Positions 1-6,809 of a stretch of DNA of 64,000 nucleotides are shown here, one piece after another (the stretch's first letter is position 1; each line of letters starts with the position of its first letter). The translations under genes and the position numbers were made by a program. The notes beneath the pieces were generated by a model that was given only the letters and a program-made list of their open reading frames with translations, was not told where the DNA came from and did not search any database. Source of the DNA: Kineosporia corallincola (GTDB taxonomy: Bacteria > Actinomycetota > Actinomycetes > Actinomycetales > Kineosporiaceae); assembly GCF_018499875.1 (NCBI RefSeq), contig NZ_JAHBAY010000004.1:124001-188000 (forward strand), read 5' to 3'.

Positions 1-221
1 GGCCGTCGTCGCGGGATCCGGAGTGGAAACCGCGACGTGCTGGGGCATCCGGGCCCGGATCAGGGGCCGGCCCGGATGGAGACGGCGGCGCCGGGGTGGA
101 GTGAGGGCCATCCCGGTGCCGCCGTTCGACCGGACCGTTCCGGGAGTCACGCGGGTCCGGACCCGCCCGGCCTCCGGATATGCGGACCGGCGATCGCGAG
201 AGCACGGGGGTCTTTCTTCTT

Positions 222-265
222 TTTTGACACCACCCTGGGCGCCTTGCCGGTGTCAAAAACGAAAG
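222..265 (+). repeat. dispersed 44-bp palindromic repeat, copy A
   Basis: This 44-bp segment matches the reverse complement of 17510-17553 at 40 of 44 positions by eye. Its core is a hairpin with arms TTTTTGACACC (221-231) and GGTGTCAAAAA (249-259). The T-run precedes the stem and the A-run follows it, which is the reverse of an intrinsic terminator in either orientation. Both copies sit in intergenic DNA. It could be a protein-binding palindrome, a REP-like element or the remnant of a miniature transposable element. Confidence 0.7.
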
Positions 266-295
266 CCACCTCCCTGTGGGTCGGGCCGAGGGGCA

Positions 296-359
296 GTCGT
301 GTCGCAGAGGCGTCGTGTCGCAGAGGCGTCGTGTCGCGGGGGCGTCGTGTCACAGGGGA
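296..359. repeat. tandem repeat, 4 units of 16 bp
   Basis: Four consecutive units of consensus GTCGTGTCGCAGAGGC are present. The first two are identical, the third differs in the AGA positions, and the fourth is more diverged. The array is intergenic and lies 39 bp beyond the stop of the hydrolase gene. Nothing marks it as an iteron or CRISPR array: the units are short and have no spacers. Confidence 0.75.
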
Positions 360-398
360 GGTATGCGCGGGGCAGGTAGCGGCTGAGGTGCGTGGCCC

Positions 399-1259
399 TC
401 AGATCAGGAAGTCGCGCAGCACTTCGCGCAGGCGCGGCACGTTGCCGAGCAGCAGGTGCCCGCCCGACGGCATCAGCTCCAGGCGTCCTTGCGGGATCCG
501 GGCCGTGATCGCCTGCGCGTCGGCGGGTTTCGGAAGCGGTGAATCGACAGCGGTGAGAACGAGGGTGGGCGCTGCGAGCTGTTCCCAGGGCAGCTCGTCG
601 CGCAGTGTCTCGGGAGCGGTGACGGTGTTGTCGAACAGCATCCCGGCCCGGCGGGGCGTCACCGGCAGCATGGTGAGCATGATCTCGCGTAGCTCGGCCC
701 GGCCCGCGGTGTCCAGCCGGTTCCAGGGGATACCGCCGGCCCGGGAAACCAGCCGGGGCGCGAGCGTGGCCAGCCAGGTGGGCACCTCGGTGTGCAGCAT
801 CAGGCGGAGGGCGGCCGTGGGTGGCAGCCGCAGCGGGCGTTCGGCGGGCAGCACCGGCGACTCCAGCACGAGTCGCCGCACCCGCTCCGGATGCCGAAGG
901 GCCAGACGCACCGCGGTCGTCGAGCCGGCCGACAGCGACACCACGTCCACGCGGTCGAGGCCGAGGTGGTCGAGCAGCCCGGCCAGGTGATCGGCCTGAC
1001 CCGAGGTGCTCGCCCCGGCCGGGAGCCGCGACCCCAGGTAGCCGTAGCGGGAGACCGCGATCGTGCGGAACCCCGGCCCCAGCCGCCGCCCGGCCCAGTC
1101 CACGGCCTGGTCCCAGCCCCCGTTGCTTCCGTGGACGACGAGAACCGGTCGCCCCCGCCCGATCTCCAGGAACTCCACCCCGTCGTGCACGGCCAGCGGG
1201 GCCGGCGGCGTGAGCAGCCTGATGCGGGCGGCCGCCAGGTCGTGCCGGTACCGGTTCAT
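399..1259 (-). CDS. alpha/beta hydrolase
   Basis: This 286-aa protein has the alpha/beta hydrolase plan. An oxyanion-type HGSNGG loop lies near residue 43. A nucleophile elbow reads SLSAG with Ser110 as the likely nucleophile, and a late GGH supplies the probable catalytic His268. The elbow has Ser in place of the usual first Gly. The ATG at 1259 was chosen because GAGGGG lies about 7 nt upstream; longer in-frame extensions lack homology-like character. It is divergent from the small gene at 1321. The substrate cannot be inferred; esterase, epoxide hydrolase or C-C hydrolase are all possible. Confidence 0.85.
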   Translation of the reverse strand: MNRYRHDLAAARIRLLTPPAPLAVHDGVEFLEIGRGRPVLVVHGSNGGWDQAVDWAGRRLGPGFRTIAVSRYGYLGSRLPAGASTSGQADHLAGLLDHLGLDRVDVVSLSAGSTTAVRLALRHPERVRRLVLESPVLPAERPLRLPPTAALRLMLHTEVPTWLATLAPRLVSRAGGIPWNRLDTAGRAELREIMLTMLPVTPRRAGMLFDNTVTAPETLRDELPWEQLAAPTLVLTAVDSPLPKPADAQAITARIPQGRLELMPSGGHLLLGNVPRLREVLRDFLI

Positions 1260-1320
1260 CGTCGTCCCCTCGTCCGCCTGCCAGGATAATCCGGGCGGCA
1301 AACGGGAGCAGGAGGCCGTC

Positions 1321-1542
1321 ATGCCGTTCGAGGACTTCGAGGGGTGGCGGCGTGAACTGATGTTCGCCGGCAACATCCTCCAGCGCGACGACCCGCCCGG
1401 TGACGTGGATCCCGACGGCCGGCGCTACTGGCGGCTGGTCGACATGCTGGATGGCTCCGAGGTCGGAGGTGGCGCGGGCCGACCGGGACCGACCGGGCGC
1501 GTCGAAGCCTTGTGGCGCCGATTGCGCTGGTCAACGGGCTAG
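1321..1542 (+). CDS. small hypothetical protein (73 aa)
   Basis: I do not recognise this short gene. It begins at an ATG preceded by AGGAGG at 6 nt, one of the best ribosome binding sites in the window. The protein starts MPFEDFEGW, is charged and Trp-rich, and has no signal peptide or membrane segment. Residues 50-59 are Gly-rich. It is divergent from the hydrolase with 61 bp between the start codons. The evidence is the ribosome site and position, not homology. Confidence 0.5.
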   Translation: MPFEDFEGWRRELMFAGNILQRDDPPGDVDPDGRRYWRLVDMLDGSEVGGGAGRPGPTGRVEALWRRLRWSTG

Positions 1543-1581
1543 GGTCGGGTCCGGACCTGGTGCCATGACTCGGGGGGCGTG

Positions 1582-2040
1582 ATGCACGAGATCGCAGGGC
1601 CGATCTTGCTCGTGGAAGACGGCGACGAGGCGGAACTCACCCGCTGGGCCTTCGCCCGGTGCGGCGTGCCCAACCGGATGGTCCTGGCCCGCGACGGCGT
1701 CGAGGCACTGGAACTGCTGTTGCCCGAGGACGGTTCGCAGGCCCTGGAGCCGGCGGTCGTGCTGATGGACATCAACATGCCCCGGATGAACGGCCTGGAG
1801 GCGCTTCGCATGCTCCGGGCCGATCCGCGCACCCGCTCGCTGCCGGTGGTGATGCTGTCCAACTCGGCGGCCGAGCGCGACATCGTGGAGAGCTCCGCGT
1901 CGGGGGCCAACAGCTACGTGCAGAAGCCGATCAACGGCGACGACCTGCTGGAGGTGGCCCGCCAGGTGTGCTCGTACTGGCTGGGTCTGCACCGGCGGGC
2001 GGTCGACATCAGGGGTGCGACGCAGGTGTCGCACCCCTGA
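1582..2040 (+). CDS. receiver-only response regulator (Rcp1-like)
   Basis: This single-domain response regulator of 152 aa has the full phosphoacceptor set. The acidic pair is E12/D13, the phosphoacceptor Asp63 lies in LMDINMP, Ser93 takes the Thr/Ser switch position, and Lys115 lies in QKP. There is no output domain after the receiver. The long insert before the phosphoacceptor (around ELLLPEDGSQ) resembles the Rcp1 class, partners of phytochrome-like kinases. No histidine kinase is adjacent, so it is an orphan here. A GTG lies 3 nt upstream of the chosen ATG; the G-rich ribosome site fits the ATG better. The last codons form a terminator hairpin. Confidence 0.9.
   Translation: MHEIAGPILLVEDGDEAELTRWAFARCGVPNRMVLARDGVEALELLLPEDGSQALEPAVVLMDINMPRMNGLEALRMLRADPRTRSLPVVMLSNSAAERDIVESSASGANSYVQKPINGDDLLEVARQVCSYWLGLHRRAVDIRGATQVSHP
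2011..2038 (+). terminator. hairpin terminator overlapping the end of the response regulator gene
   Basis: Arms AGGGGTGCGAC (2011-2021) and GTCGCACCCCT (2028-2038) pair perfectly over 11 bp around a 6-nt loop, with no U-tract. The second arm runs into the TGA stop, so the hairpin is coding. It lies between convergent genes and could stop transcription from both sides. Confidence 0.7.
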
Positions 2041-2054
2041 CGTGAACCAGTAGG

Positions 2055-3542
2055 TCAGGACTCGTCAGCCGCCGCAGCGGTTTTCGCCTCACCGGTGCGG
2101 TGCACGACCAGCCCGGCCCCGGCCGCCAGCAGCGCCGCGACGGCGCAGATGGTGAACAGCACCCGGTAGCCGGTCAGTGAGGGCACCTCGATGCCCGGGC
2201 CGAGCGACATCGTGATCGCCGCCAGCAGGCTGCCGCCCAGGGCGCTGGCCAGCGTGCTGCCGAGCGAGCGGGCCAGGGTGTTGATGCCGTTGGCCGCCGC
2301 CAGGTCGTGGGCCGGGGTGTGGTGGTTGATCAGGCTGGGCAGGGCCGCGTAGCCGATGCCGCTGCCCAGGCCGATCACCGTGCTGCCGACCACGATCTGC
2401 CACAGGTCGGCCACCAGGGTGATCCGGACCAGCAGGCCGAGCGCGATGATCGTGCCGCCGAGGGCGAGCACCCGGCCCGCCCCCCACGAGCCGATCAGCC
2501 GGGCGGTCACCGGAGAGAGCAGCAGCATCAGCACACCGCCGGGCATCAGGCACAGCCCCGCGGTGAGCACGGACGAGTCGAAGCCGTAGCCGGTGGCTTC
2601 GGGGGCCTGCACGTAGTTCGCCGTCCCCACGAAGGTGGCGAAGAGCGCGAACCCGATGAAGATCGAGGCCACGTTGGTGATGGCCACCGGGGGGTTCGCC
2701 ATGGCCCGCACGTTCACCAGCGGATTCGTGGTGCGCAGCTCGGTCAGGGTGAGCAGGAACAACAGGACGACGGAGAGCACGAGAAGACCCAGCGTGCGCA
2801 GCGAGGTCCAGCCCCAGTCGGTGCCCTGCGAGAGCGGCAGGATCAGGCTGACCAGGCCACCGGCCAGCAGCAGGGCGCCGAGCACGTCGACGCTGCCCTC
2901 CCGGCTGGGCTTCGGCTCGGGCACCAGCAGCCGCACCAGCACGACGCTGATCAGGGCGCCGATCGCGCCGATCCAGAACAGCACGCGGTAGCTGAAGTTG
3001 TCGGCGATCAGCCCGGCCAGCGGCAGCCCGAGGGCACTGCCGATGCCGAGCATGGCCGAGATCAGGGCCACCGCCGAGCCCTTGCGGGAGGCCGGAAGAG
3101 TGGCGGCGAGCAGGCTGATCCCGAGCGGGATCGAGGCGCTGGCCAGGCCGGACAGCGCCCGCCCGGCGATCATCACCTCGACGTTCGAGGTCAGGGCCGC
3201 CATCAGCGAACCGACCGTCAGGGCGGCCAGGCTGATCATCAGCAGCAGGCGCCGTCCGTACATGTCGGCCAGACGGCTGAGGATCGGCACGGCGACGGCA
3301 CCGGTGAGCAGGGTGGCCGTGAGCATCCACTGCGTCGCGGTGGCGGAAGCCCGCATGTCGGTGGCGATCTCGGGCAGCACCGGGATCACCAGGGTCTGGC
3401 TGAGGGCCGCCATCAGGGCGCCGAGACCGGTGGCGACGATCTCGACGGTGGAGCGGAACCCGCCGGCCTGTTCCGGGTCCAGGCGGGGGTCGAGGTCGGT
3501 GTCACCGGGGTGGGTGCCGACCTCGTCGGAGGCGTGAGCCAT
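2055..3542 (-). CDS. MFS drug exporter, EmrB/QacA (DHA2) type
   Basis: This 495-aa integral membrane transporter has about 14 predicted hydrophobic helices. The MFS loop after the second helix reads RLADMYGRR and the GxxxGxxxG-type exporter motif region reads GIGSALGLPLAG, pointing to the DHA2 proton antiporters for drugs or metabolites. The start at 3542 is supported by AAAGGGA 8 nt upstream; the frame extends further but without a ribosome site. It is divergent from a TetR regulator, with two operator-like palindromes in the 93-bp gap. That is the classic arrangement for repressor-controlled efflux. The substrate is unknown. Confidence 0.92.
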   Translation of the reverse strand: MAHASDEVGTHPGDTDLDPRLDPEQAGGFRSTVEIVATGLGALMAALSQTLVIPVLPEIATDMRASATATQWMLTATLLTGAVAVPILSRLADMYGRRLLLMISLAALTVGSLMAALTSNVEVMIAGRALSGLASASIPLGISLLAATLPASRKGSAVALISAMLGIGSALGLPLAGLIADNFSYRVLFWIGAIGALISVVLVRLLVPEPKPSREGSVDVLGALLLAGGLVSLILPLSQGTDWGWTSLRTLGLLVLSVVLLFLLTLTELRTTNPLVNVRAMANPPVAITNVASIFIGFALFATFVGTANYVQAPEATGYGFDSSVLTAGLCLMPGGVLMLLLSPVTARLIGSWGAGRVLALGGTIIALGLLVRITLVADLWQIVVGSTVIGLGSGIGYAALPSLINHHTPAHDLAAANGINTLARSLGSTLASALGGSLLAAITMSLGPGIEVPSLTGYRVLFTICAVAALLAAGAGLVVHRTGEAKTAAAADES

Positions 3543-3556
3543 CGGGTCTCCCTTTG

Positions 3557-3617
3557 CAAACGCATGTTTACTTGAAAGGTAGGGCCGTCGTCGGCCGGTA
3601 GTCAAACGATCGTTTAC
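3557..3617. promoter_or_regulatory. two operator-like sites between exporter and TetR genes
   Basis: CAAACGCATGTTTAC (3557-3571) and CAAACGATCGTTTAC (3603-3617) share the frame CAAACG-N-GTTTAC. The second contains the perfect 12-bp palindrome AAACGATCGTTT. Their placement in the divergent gap suggests TetR binding sites that control both genes; this is inference from symmetry, repetition and context. Confidence 0.65.
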
Positions 3618-3635
3618 ATGCGTGATACTTGACGG

Positions 3636-4295
3636 ATGACGGCGACATCAGGGCAGCACCGGCCACGGGTGCGGGATGCCGGGGCCACCCGTGCCGACCT
3701 GCTCAGGGCGGCCCGCCGCCGGTTCTCCGCCCTCGGCTACGAACGCACCACCAGCCGCGACATCGCCCGTGACGCGGGCGTCAACGTGTCGCTGATCTAC
3801 CGGTATTTCGGTTCCAAGGAACAGCTTTTCGAGGTCGTGCTGGAAGAGACGGCGGACCTGTTCCAGCGCCTGGAGACCCAGACGCTGGAGCAGCTGGTCG
3901 AGCAGTTCGTCGACGGGCTCACCGGTGGCGGCACGCCTGACCCGCACTACGGCGGCAAGCATCCGTTGCTGGTGATGCTGCGGGAGACGAGTGACGACAG
4001 CCGCACCTCGAAGCTGCGGCACCAGACCCTGGGCGCGGTGATCTCGCACTTCGCCGAGGTGATCGCGCGGCGGCACCACACCGACCCGACCCCGCAGCAG
4101 ATGGCCGCGGCCCGGCTGCGGGCCGGGCTGCTGTTCTCCACCTTCGCCGGCGTGGTCACGTTGCGCGCCGCCATTCCGGGTGACGAGTTCTCCTGCGCCG
4201 GCCCCGACGACCTGCGCGCCGAGCTGACCAGGATCGCCACCGAGGTCGTCGCCGGCCCCTTGACTCCCGCGCCGGAGCTGCCGAAGAGAACCTGA
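3636..4295 (+). CDS. TetR family transcriptional regulator
   Basis: This 219-aa repressor has a standard N-terminal TetR helix-turn-helix: helix pair around residues 38-57 (TTSRDIARDAGVNVSLIYRY) followed by FGSKEQLF. The C-terminal two-thirds is the variable ligand-binding and dimerisation domain. It is divergent from the MFS exporter and most likely represses it and itself through the palindromes at 3557-3617. The start ATG has only a weak ribosome site. Confidence 0.92.
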   Translation: MTATSGQHRPRVRDAGATRADLLRAARRRFSALGYERTTSRDIARDAGVNVSLIYRYFGSKEQLFEVVLEETADLFQRLETQTLEQLVEQFVDGLTGGGTPDPHYGGKHPLLVMLRETSDDSRTSKLRHQTLGAVISHFAEVIARRHHTDPTPQQMAAARLRAGLLFSTFAGVVTLRAAIPGDEFSCAGPDDLRAELTRIATEVVAGPLTPAPELPKRT

Positions 4296-4326
4296 CCATC
4301 TCTTCAGCTCGCGTCCGGGGGCAAAC

Positions 4327-5292
4327 GTGGGTGTGACGACGACCCTGACGTGTCAGGCGTGCCTGCGTCCGCTGGGGCAGGACCAGAGCTTCTGCGAGAA
4401 CTGCGGCACGCGGGCCGCGGACCGGCCCGCGCCCCCGCCGGTGCCCCCGCCCTCCCGGCCGGACCGGATCCCGTTGCCGCGTCAGGTGCAGATGCGGGAG
4501 ATCCTCACCCCGAACCGCGCCCGCACCGTGGAACGACGCGGAAAGCACACCGGGGCCTGGGTTTTCCTGTTCGTGGTGCTACTGGTGGCCGGGCTGACGG
4601 TGGTCGTGCTGCGGCTGGCCGGCGCGTCCGGCCCGGGCACGGAGGCCGAGAGGCAGGCAGCGGCCCTGGCCCGGGCGCAGGCGGAGCTGCGACCCCAGCT
4701 GGACCGGTTCATGCTCAGCCGGGCCGCCTTCTTCGCCGGTGAGCGCCGCTACCTGCCGACCGTGACGAGGGTGCGCGCCGCGCTGACCGAGTACAACCGG
4801 CAGCTGGTCGCGGTGGAGAACGAGATCGACGCGATCAACGCCGCCCACGCCGGCCGGTGCGGGGACTCGTGCGCGTCGCTGGACTACCCGGCCTACCCGG
4901 CGCGGCCTGCCCTCACCCAGGAGCTGAGAGATCTGGCCGCGGTGGAGCGGCGGATGGACGAGCTGCACACCGAGCTGGTCACGATGCACGTGTCCGGCGG
5001 GATGATCATCGCCTACAGCGACCTGCTCAGCGCCGTGGACCTGATGGGGCAGGACGCGGAGCAGAACCTGGACGCGCTGAACGACATGCTCGGGCCGCAG
5101 GACGAGGACTACGGCGGCGGTCTCGGCGCGCTCGACGTGGCCGATCTGCGCGGCAACAGCGCGCTCCCGGCCATTCTCCGGATGAACGCCGACCTGCTGC
5201 GACTGCTCGAACGGGTGCAGCTGCCGGTCGGCACGCTCGACCTGCCGGGCGGCCGCGACCGGTTCCGCGCCGACCACAGCACCAGTCTCTGA
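4327..5292 (+). CDS. zinc-ribbon membrane protein
   Basis: This 321-aa protein opens with a zinc-ribbon made of Cys9-x2-Cys12 and Cys23-x2-Cys26. A Pro-rich linker follows (residues 33-50), then a single transmembrane helix at about 77-97. The rest is a long helical extracytoplasmic region with coiled-coil character (LARAQAELRPQLDRF). Two further Cys near GRCGDSCAS may form a disulfide. The family is unknown; the architecture resembles membrane proteins with a cytosolic zinc-ribbon sensor. It starts at GTG 4327 about 30 bp after the TetR gene, so cotranscription is possible. Confidence 0.8.
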   Translation: MGVTTTLTCQACLRPLGQDQSFCENCGTRAADRPAPPPVPPPSRPDRIPLPRQVQMREILTPNRARTVERRGKHTGAWVFLFVVLLVAGLTVVVLRLAGASGPGTEAERQAAALARAQAELRPQLDRFMLSRAAFFAGERRYLPTVTRVRAALTEYNRQLVAVENEIDAINAAHAGRCGDSCASLDYPAYPARPALTQELRDLAAVERRMDELHTELVTMHVSGGMIIAYSDLLSAVDLMGQDAEQNLDALNDMLGPQDEDYGGGLGALDVADLRGNSALPAILRMNADLLRLLERVQLPVGTLDLPGGRDRFRADHSTSL

Positions 5293-5332
5293 TCGCGTTC
5301 CGCACAGCGGGAGCGTGAGCTTTCCCTCATCG

Positions 5333-5359
5333 TTGAACGCTCAATATTTGTTGATTCAA
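5333..5359 (+). promoter_or_regulatory. AT-rich palindromic elements upstream of the first doxX
   Basis: TTGAACGCTCAA (5333-5344) and TTGATTCAA (5351-5359) are small palindromes sharing TTGA/TCAA halves in an unusually AT-rich patch 50-80 bp before the first DoxX gene. A related inverted pair (AGTTGAG and CTTCAACT) occurs near 5982-6016, upstream of the second DoxX gene. A shared regulator of both copies is possible but unproven. Confidence 0.35.
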
Positions 5360-5411
5360 GTTTTTCGATCGGTCATCGTGGTGGGCGTCGTGACCCGTCG
5401 AAAGGACTGTT

Positions 5412-5846
5412 GTGAACAACGCCATGCTGCGTGACCTCGCCAAGCTCGTCACCCGGCTCGCCCTCGGCGTCATCTTCATCGCCCACGGCTGGCAGAAGTT
5501 CAACGAGTGGGGCATGAGCGGCACCGCCTCCTCGTTCGACCAGATGGGCGTTCCCGCACCGACTCTCAGCGCCTGGTTCGCCGCCGTGGTCGAACTGGTC
5601 GGTGGCGCCCTGCTGATCGCCGGGCTCGCCGTGCCGATCGTCGGAATCCTGCTGCTGCTCGACATGCTCGGTGCGCTCTTCATCGTGCACCTCGACGCCG
5701 GCCTGTTCGCCAGCACGGGTGGCTACGAACTGGTGCTCGCCCTGGGGGCGTTCTCGCTCCTGCTCGCCGCCGTCGGTGCGGGGCGTTTCAGCCTCGACCA
5801 GGTGGTGCTGCCTCGCCTCACCCGCGGCACCGTCGCCGCCTCCTGA
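5412..5846 (+). CDS. DoxX family membrane protein, copy 1
   Basis: This 144-aa, four-helix membrane protein has the DoxX hallmark near the N-terminus (FIAHGWQKF) and the conserved AWFAAVVELVGG and LVLALGAFSLLL segments. DoxX proteins are thought to support membrane redox or thiol-stress functions in actinobacteria, but their chemistry is not settled. GTG start with GAAAGGA upstream. It is closely similar to the next gene, so the pair arose by tandem duplication. A strong hairpin follows, so it is probably a separate transcript. Confidence 0.93.
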   Translation: MNNAMLRDLAKLVTRLALGVIFIAHGWQKFNEWGMSGTASSFDQMGVPAPTLSAWFAAVVELVGGALLIAGLAVPIVGILLLLDMLGALFIVHLDAGLFASTGGYELVLALGAFSLLLAAVGAGRFSLDQVVLPRLTRGTVAAS

Positions 5847-5864
5847 TCCGGCGGAACTCTCACA

Positions 5865-5909
5865 ACGGTGGACGACGACGGGCCGCGCGCGCCCGTCGTC
5901 GTCCACCGT
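5865..5909 (+). terminator. hairpin terminator after doxX copy 1
   Basis: Two 18-bp arms (5865-5882 and 5892-5909) pair perfectly around a 9-nt GC loop, with no U-tract. The arm contains GTGGACGACG, also present in the hairpin at 14086-14126. Confidence 0.85.
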
Positions 5910-6123
5910 CGTGGCGTCTTGTTGCCTGGAGCAACACCCAGTCGGGGTACAGGGAACTCTCAGAGTGACGAGTGTTAAGCGCAGAGTTGAGGTGCCGATA
6001 ATTGTCTCTTCAACTTTCGCTAGGGCAAGGCCGGGAAAACTGGGCGCATCAATCGGCCGATGGGAGCGCGACGGGGCGCTCCGCCGGTTCCCCCTCCAGT
6101 CTTGACCGGTTGAAAGGATTCTC

Positions 6124-6570
6124 GTGAATTCCCTCTTGCTGCGCGATATTGCCGTTCTGCTCGCCCGGGTCGCGGTCGGTGTCGTCTTCATCGCCCATGG
6201 GTGGCAGAAGTTCAGCACCAACGGAATGGACGCCACCGCCAAGGGTTTCGATGCGATGGGCATCCCGCTGCCCACCGTCAGCGCCTGGTTCGCCATGCTC
6301 GTCGAGCTCGGTGGCGGCGTGCTGATGATCGCCGGGCTGGCCGTGCCGCTGGTCGGCCTGCTCCAGGCGTTCAACATGCTCGGCGCCCTGTACTTCGCCC
6401 ACCTCGACGCCGGTCTGTTCTCGCAGGACGGCGGTTTCGAGTACGTGCTCATCCTGGCCGCGATCACCCTGCTCATCGGCGCGGTCGGTGCCGGCCGCCT
6501 GAGTATCGACCAGGTGATCTCGCCGCGGCTCGCCCGTGGTGTCGCCGCCCCGGCCGGGGCGGCCGCCTGA
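6124..6570 (+). CDS. DoxX family membrane protein, copy 2
   Basis: This 148-aa DoxX paralogue aligns with the preceding copy over its whole length, sharing FIAHGWQKF, the AWFA and VELGGG region, the LDAGLF loop and a matching C-terminal SIDQV segment. It has four predicted membrane helices. GTG start with GAAAGGA 8 nt upstream, the same ribosome site as copy 1. It has its own 277-bp upstream region, so the copies may be controlled separately. A perfect hairpin terminates it. Confidence 0.93.
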   Translation: MNSLLLRDIAVLLARVAVGVVFIAHGWQKFSTNGMDATAKGFDAMGIPLPTVSAWFAMLVELGGGVLMIAGLAVPLVGLLQAFNMLGALYFAHLDAGLFSQDGGFEYVLILAAITLLIGAVGAGRLSIDQVISPRLARGVAAPAGAAA

Positions 6571-6583
6571 GTTTCCGTGCACG

Positions 6584-6617
6584 GACGACGCCGGGCCGTG
6601 AGGGGCCCGGCGTCGTC
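6584..6617 (+). terminator. hairpin terminator after doxX copy 2
   Basis: Arms GACGACGCCGGGCC (6584-6597) and GGCCCGGCGTCGTC (6604-6617) pair perfectly over 14 bp with a 6-nt loop, directly after the stop codon. There is no U-tract. Confidence 0.85.
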
Positions 6618-6777
6618 GGCGTTCCGCCGGGTCGTTGACCTTCAGGCTGGTCGAAGGCCCACCATGGCCGGGTGCCCACTTCTGACCAGCTGATGTCCAT
6701 CGGTGCCTGGACGACGAGGGGGTGTGGTGGCCGCCGAGGCCGCCCGCCTGGGCCCGCACGGTACGGATCGGGTGACA

Positions 6778-6799
6778 CCGGCGCCCGGACGGGCGCCGG
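6778..6799 (-). terminator. hairpin terminator after lysyl-oxidase-like gene
   Basis: Arms CCGGCGCCC and GGGCGCCGG pair perfectly over 9 bp with a 4-nt loop, 11 bp beyond the stop of the minus-strand gene at 6810. Confidence 0.65.
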
Positions 6800-6809
6800 C
6801 GTCCTCGGG

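Larger units (their letters stand above)
1..398. other. intergenic stretch with repeats, no gene supported
   Basis: No reading frame here has a convincing start, ribosome binding site or recognisable protein. The open frames are low-complexity Arg/Pro-rich translations typical of GC-rich non-coding DNA. The stretch holds a 16-bp perfect palindrome at 151-166 (GCGGGTCCGGACCCGC), a palindromic dispersed repeat at 222-265 and a tandem repeat at 296-359. It lies downstream of the minus-strand hydrolase gene; the gene to its left is outside the window. Confidence 0.6.
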
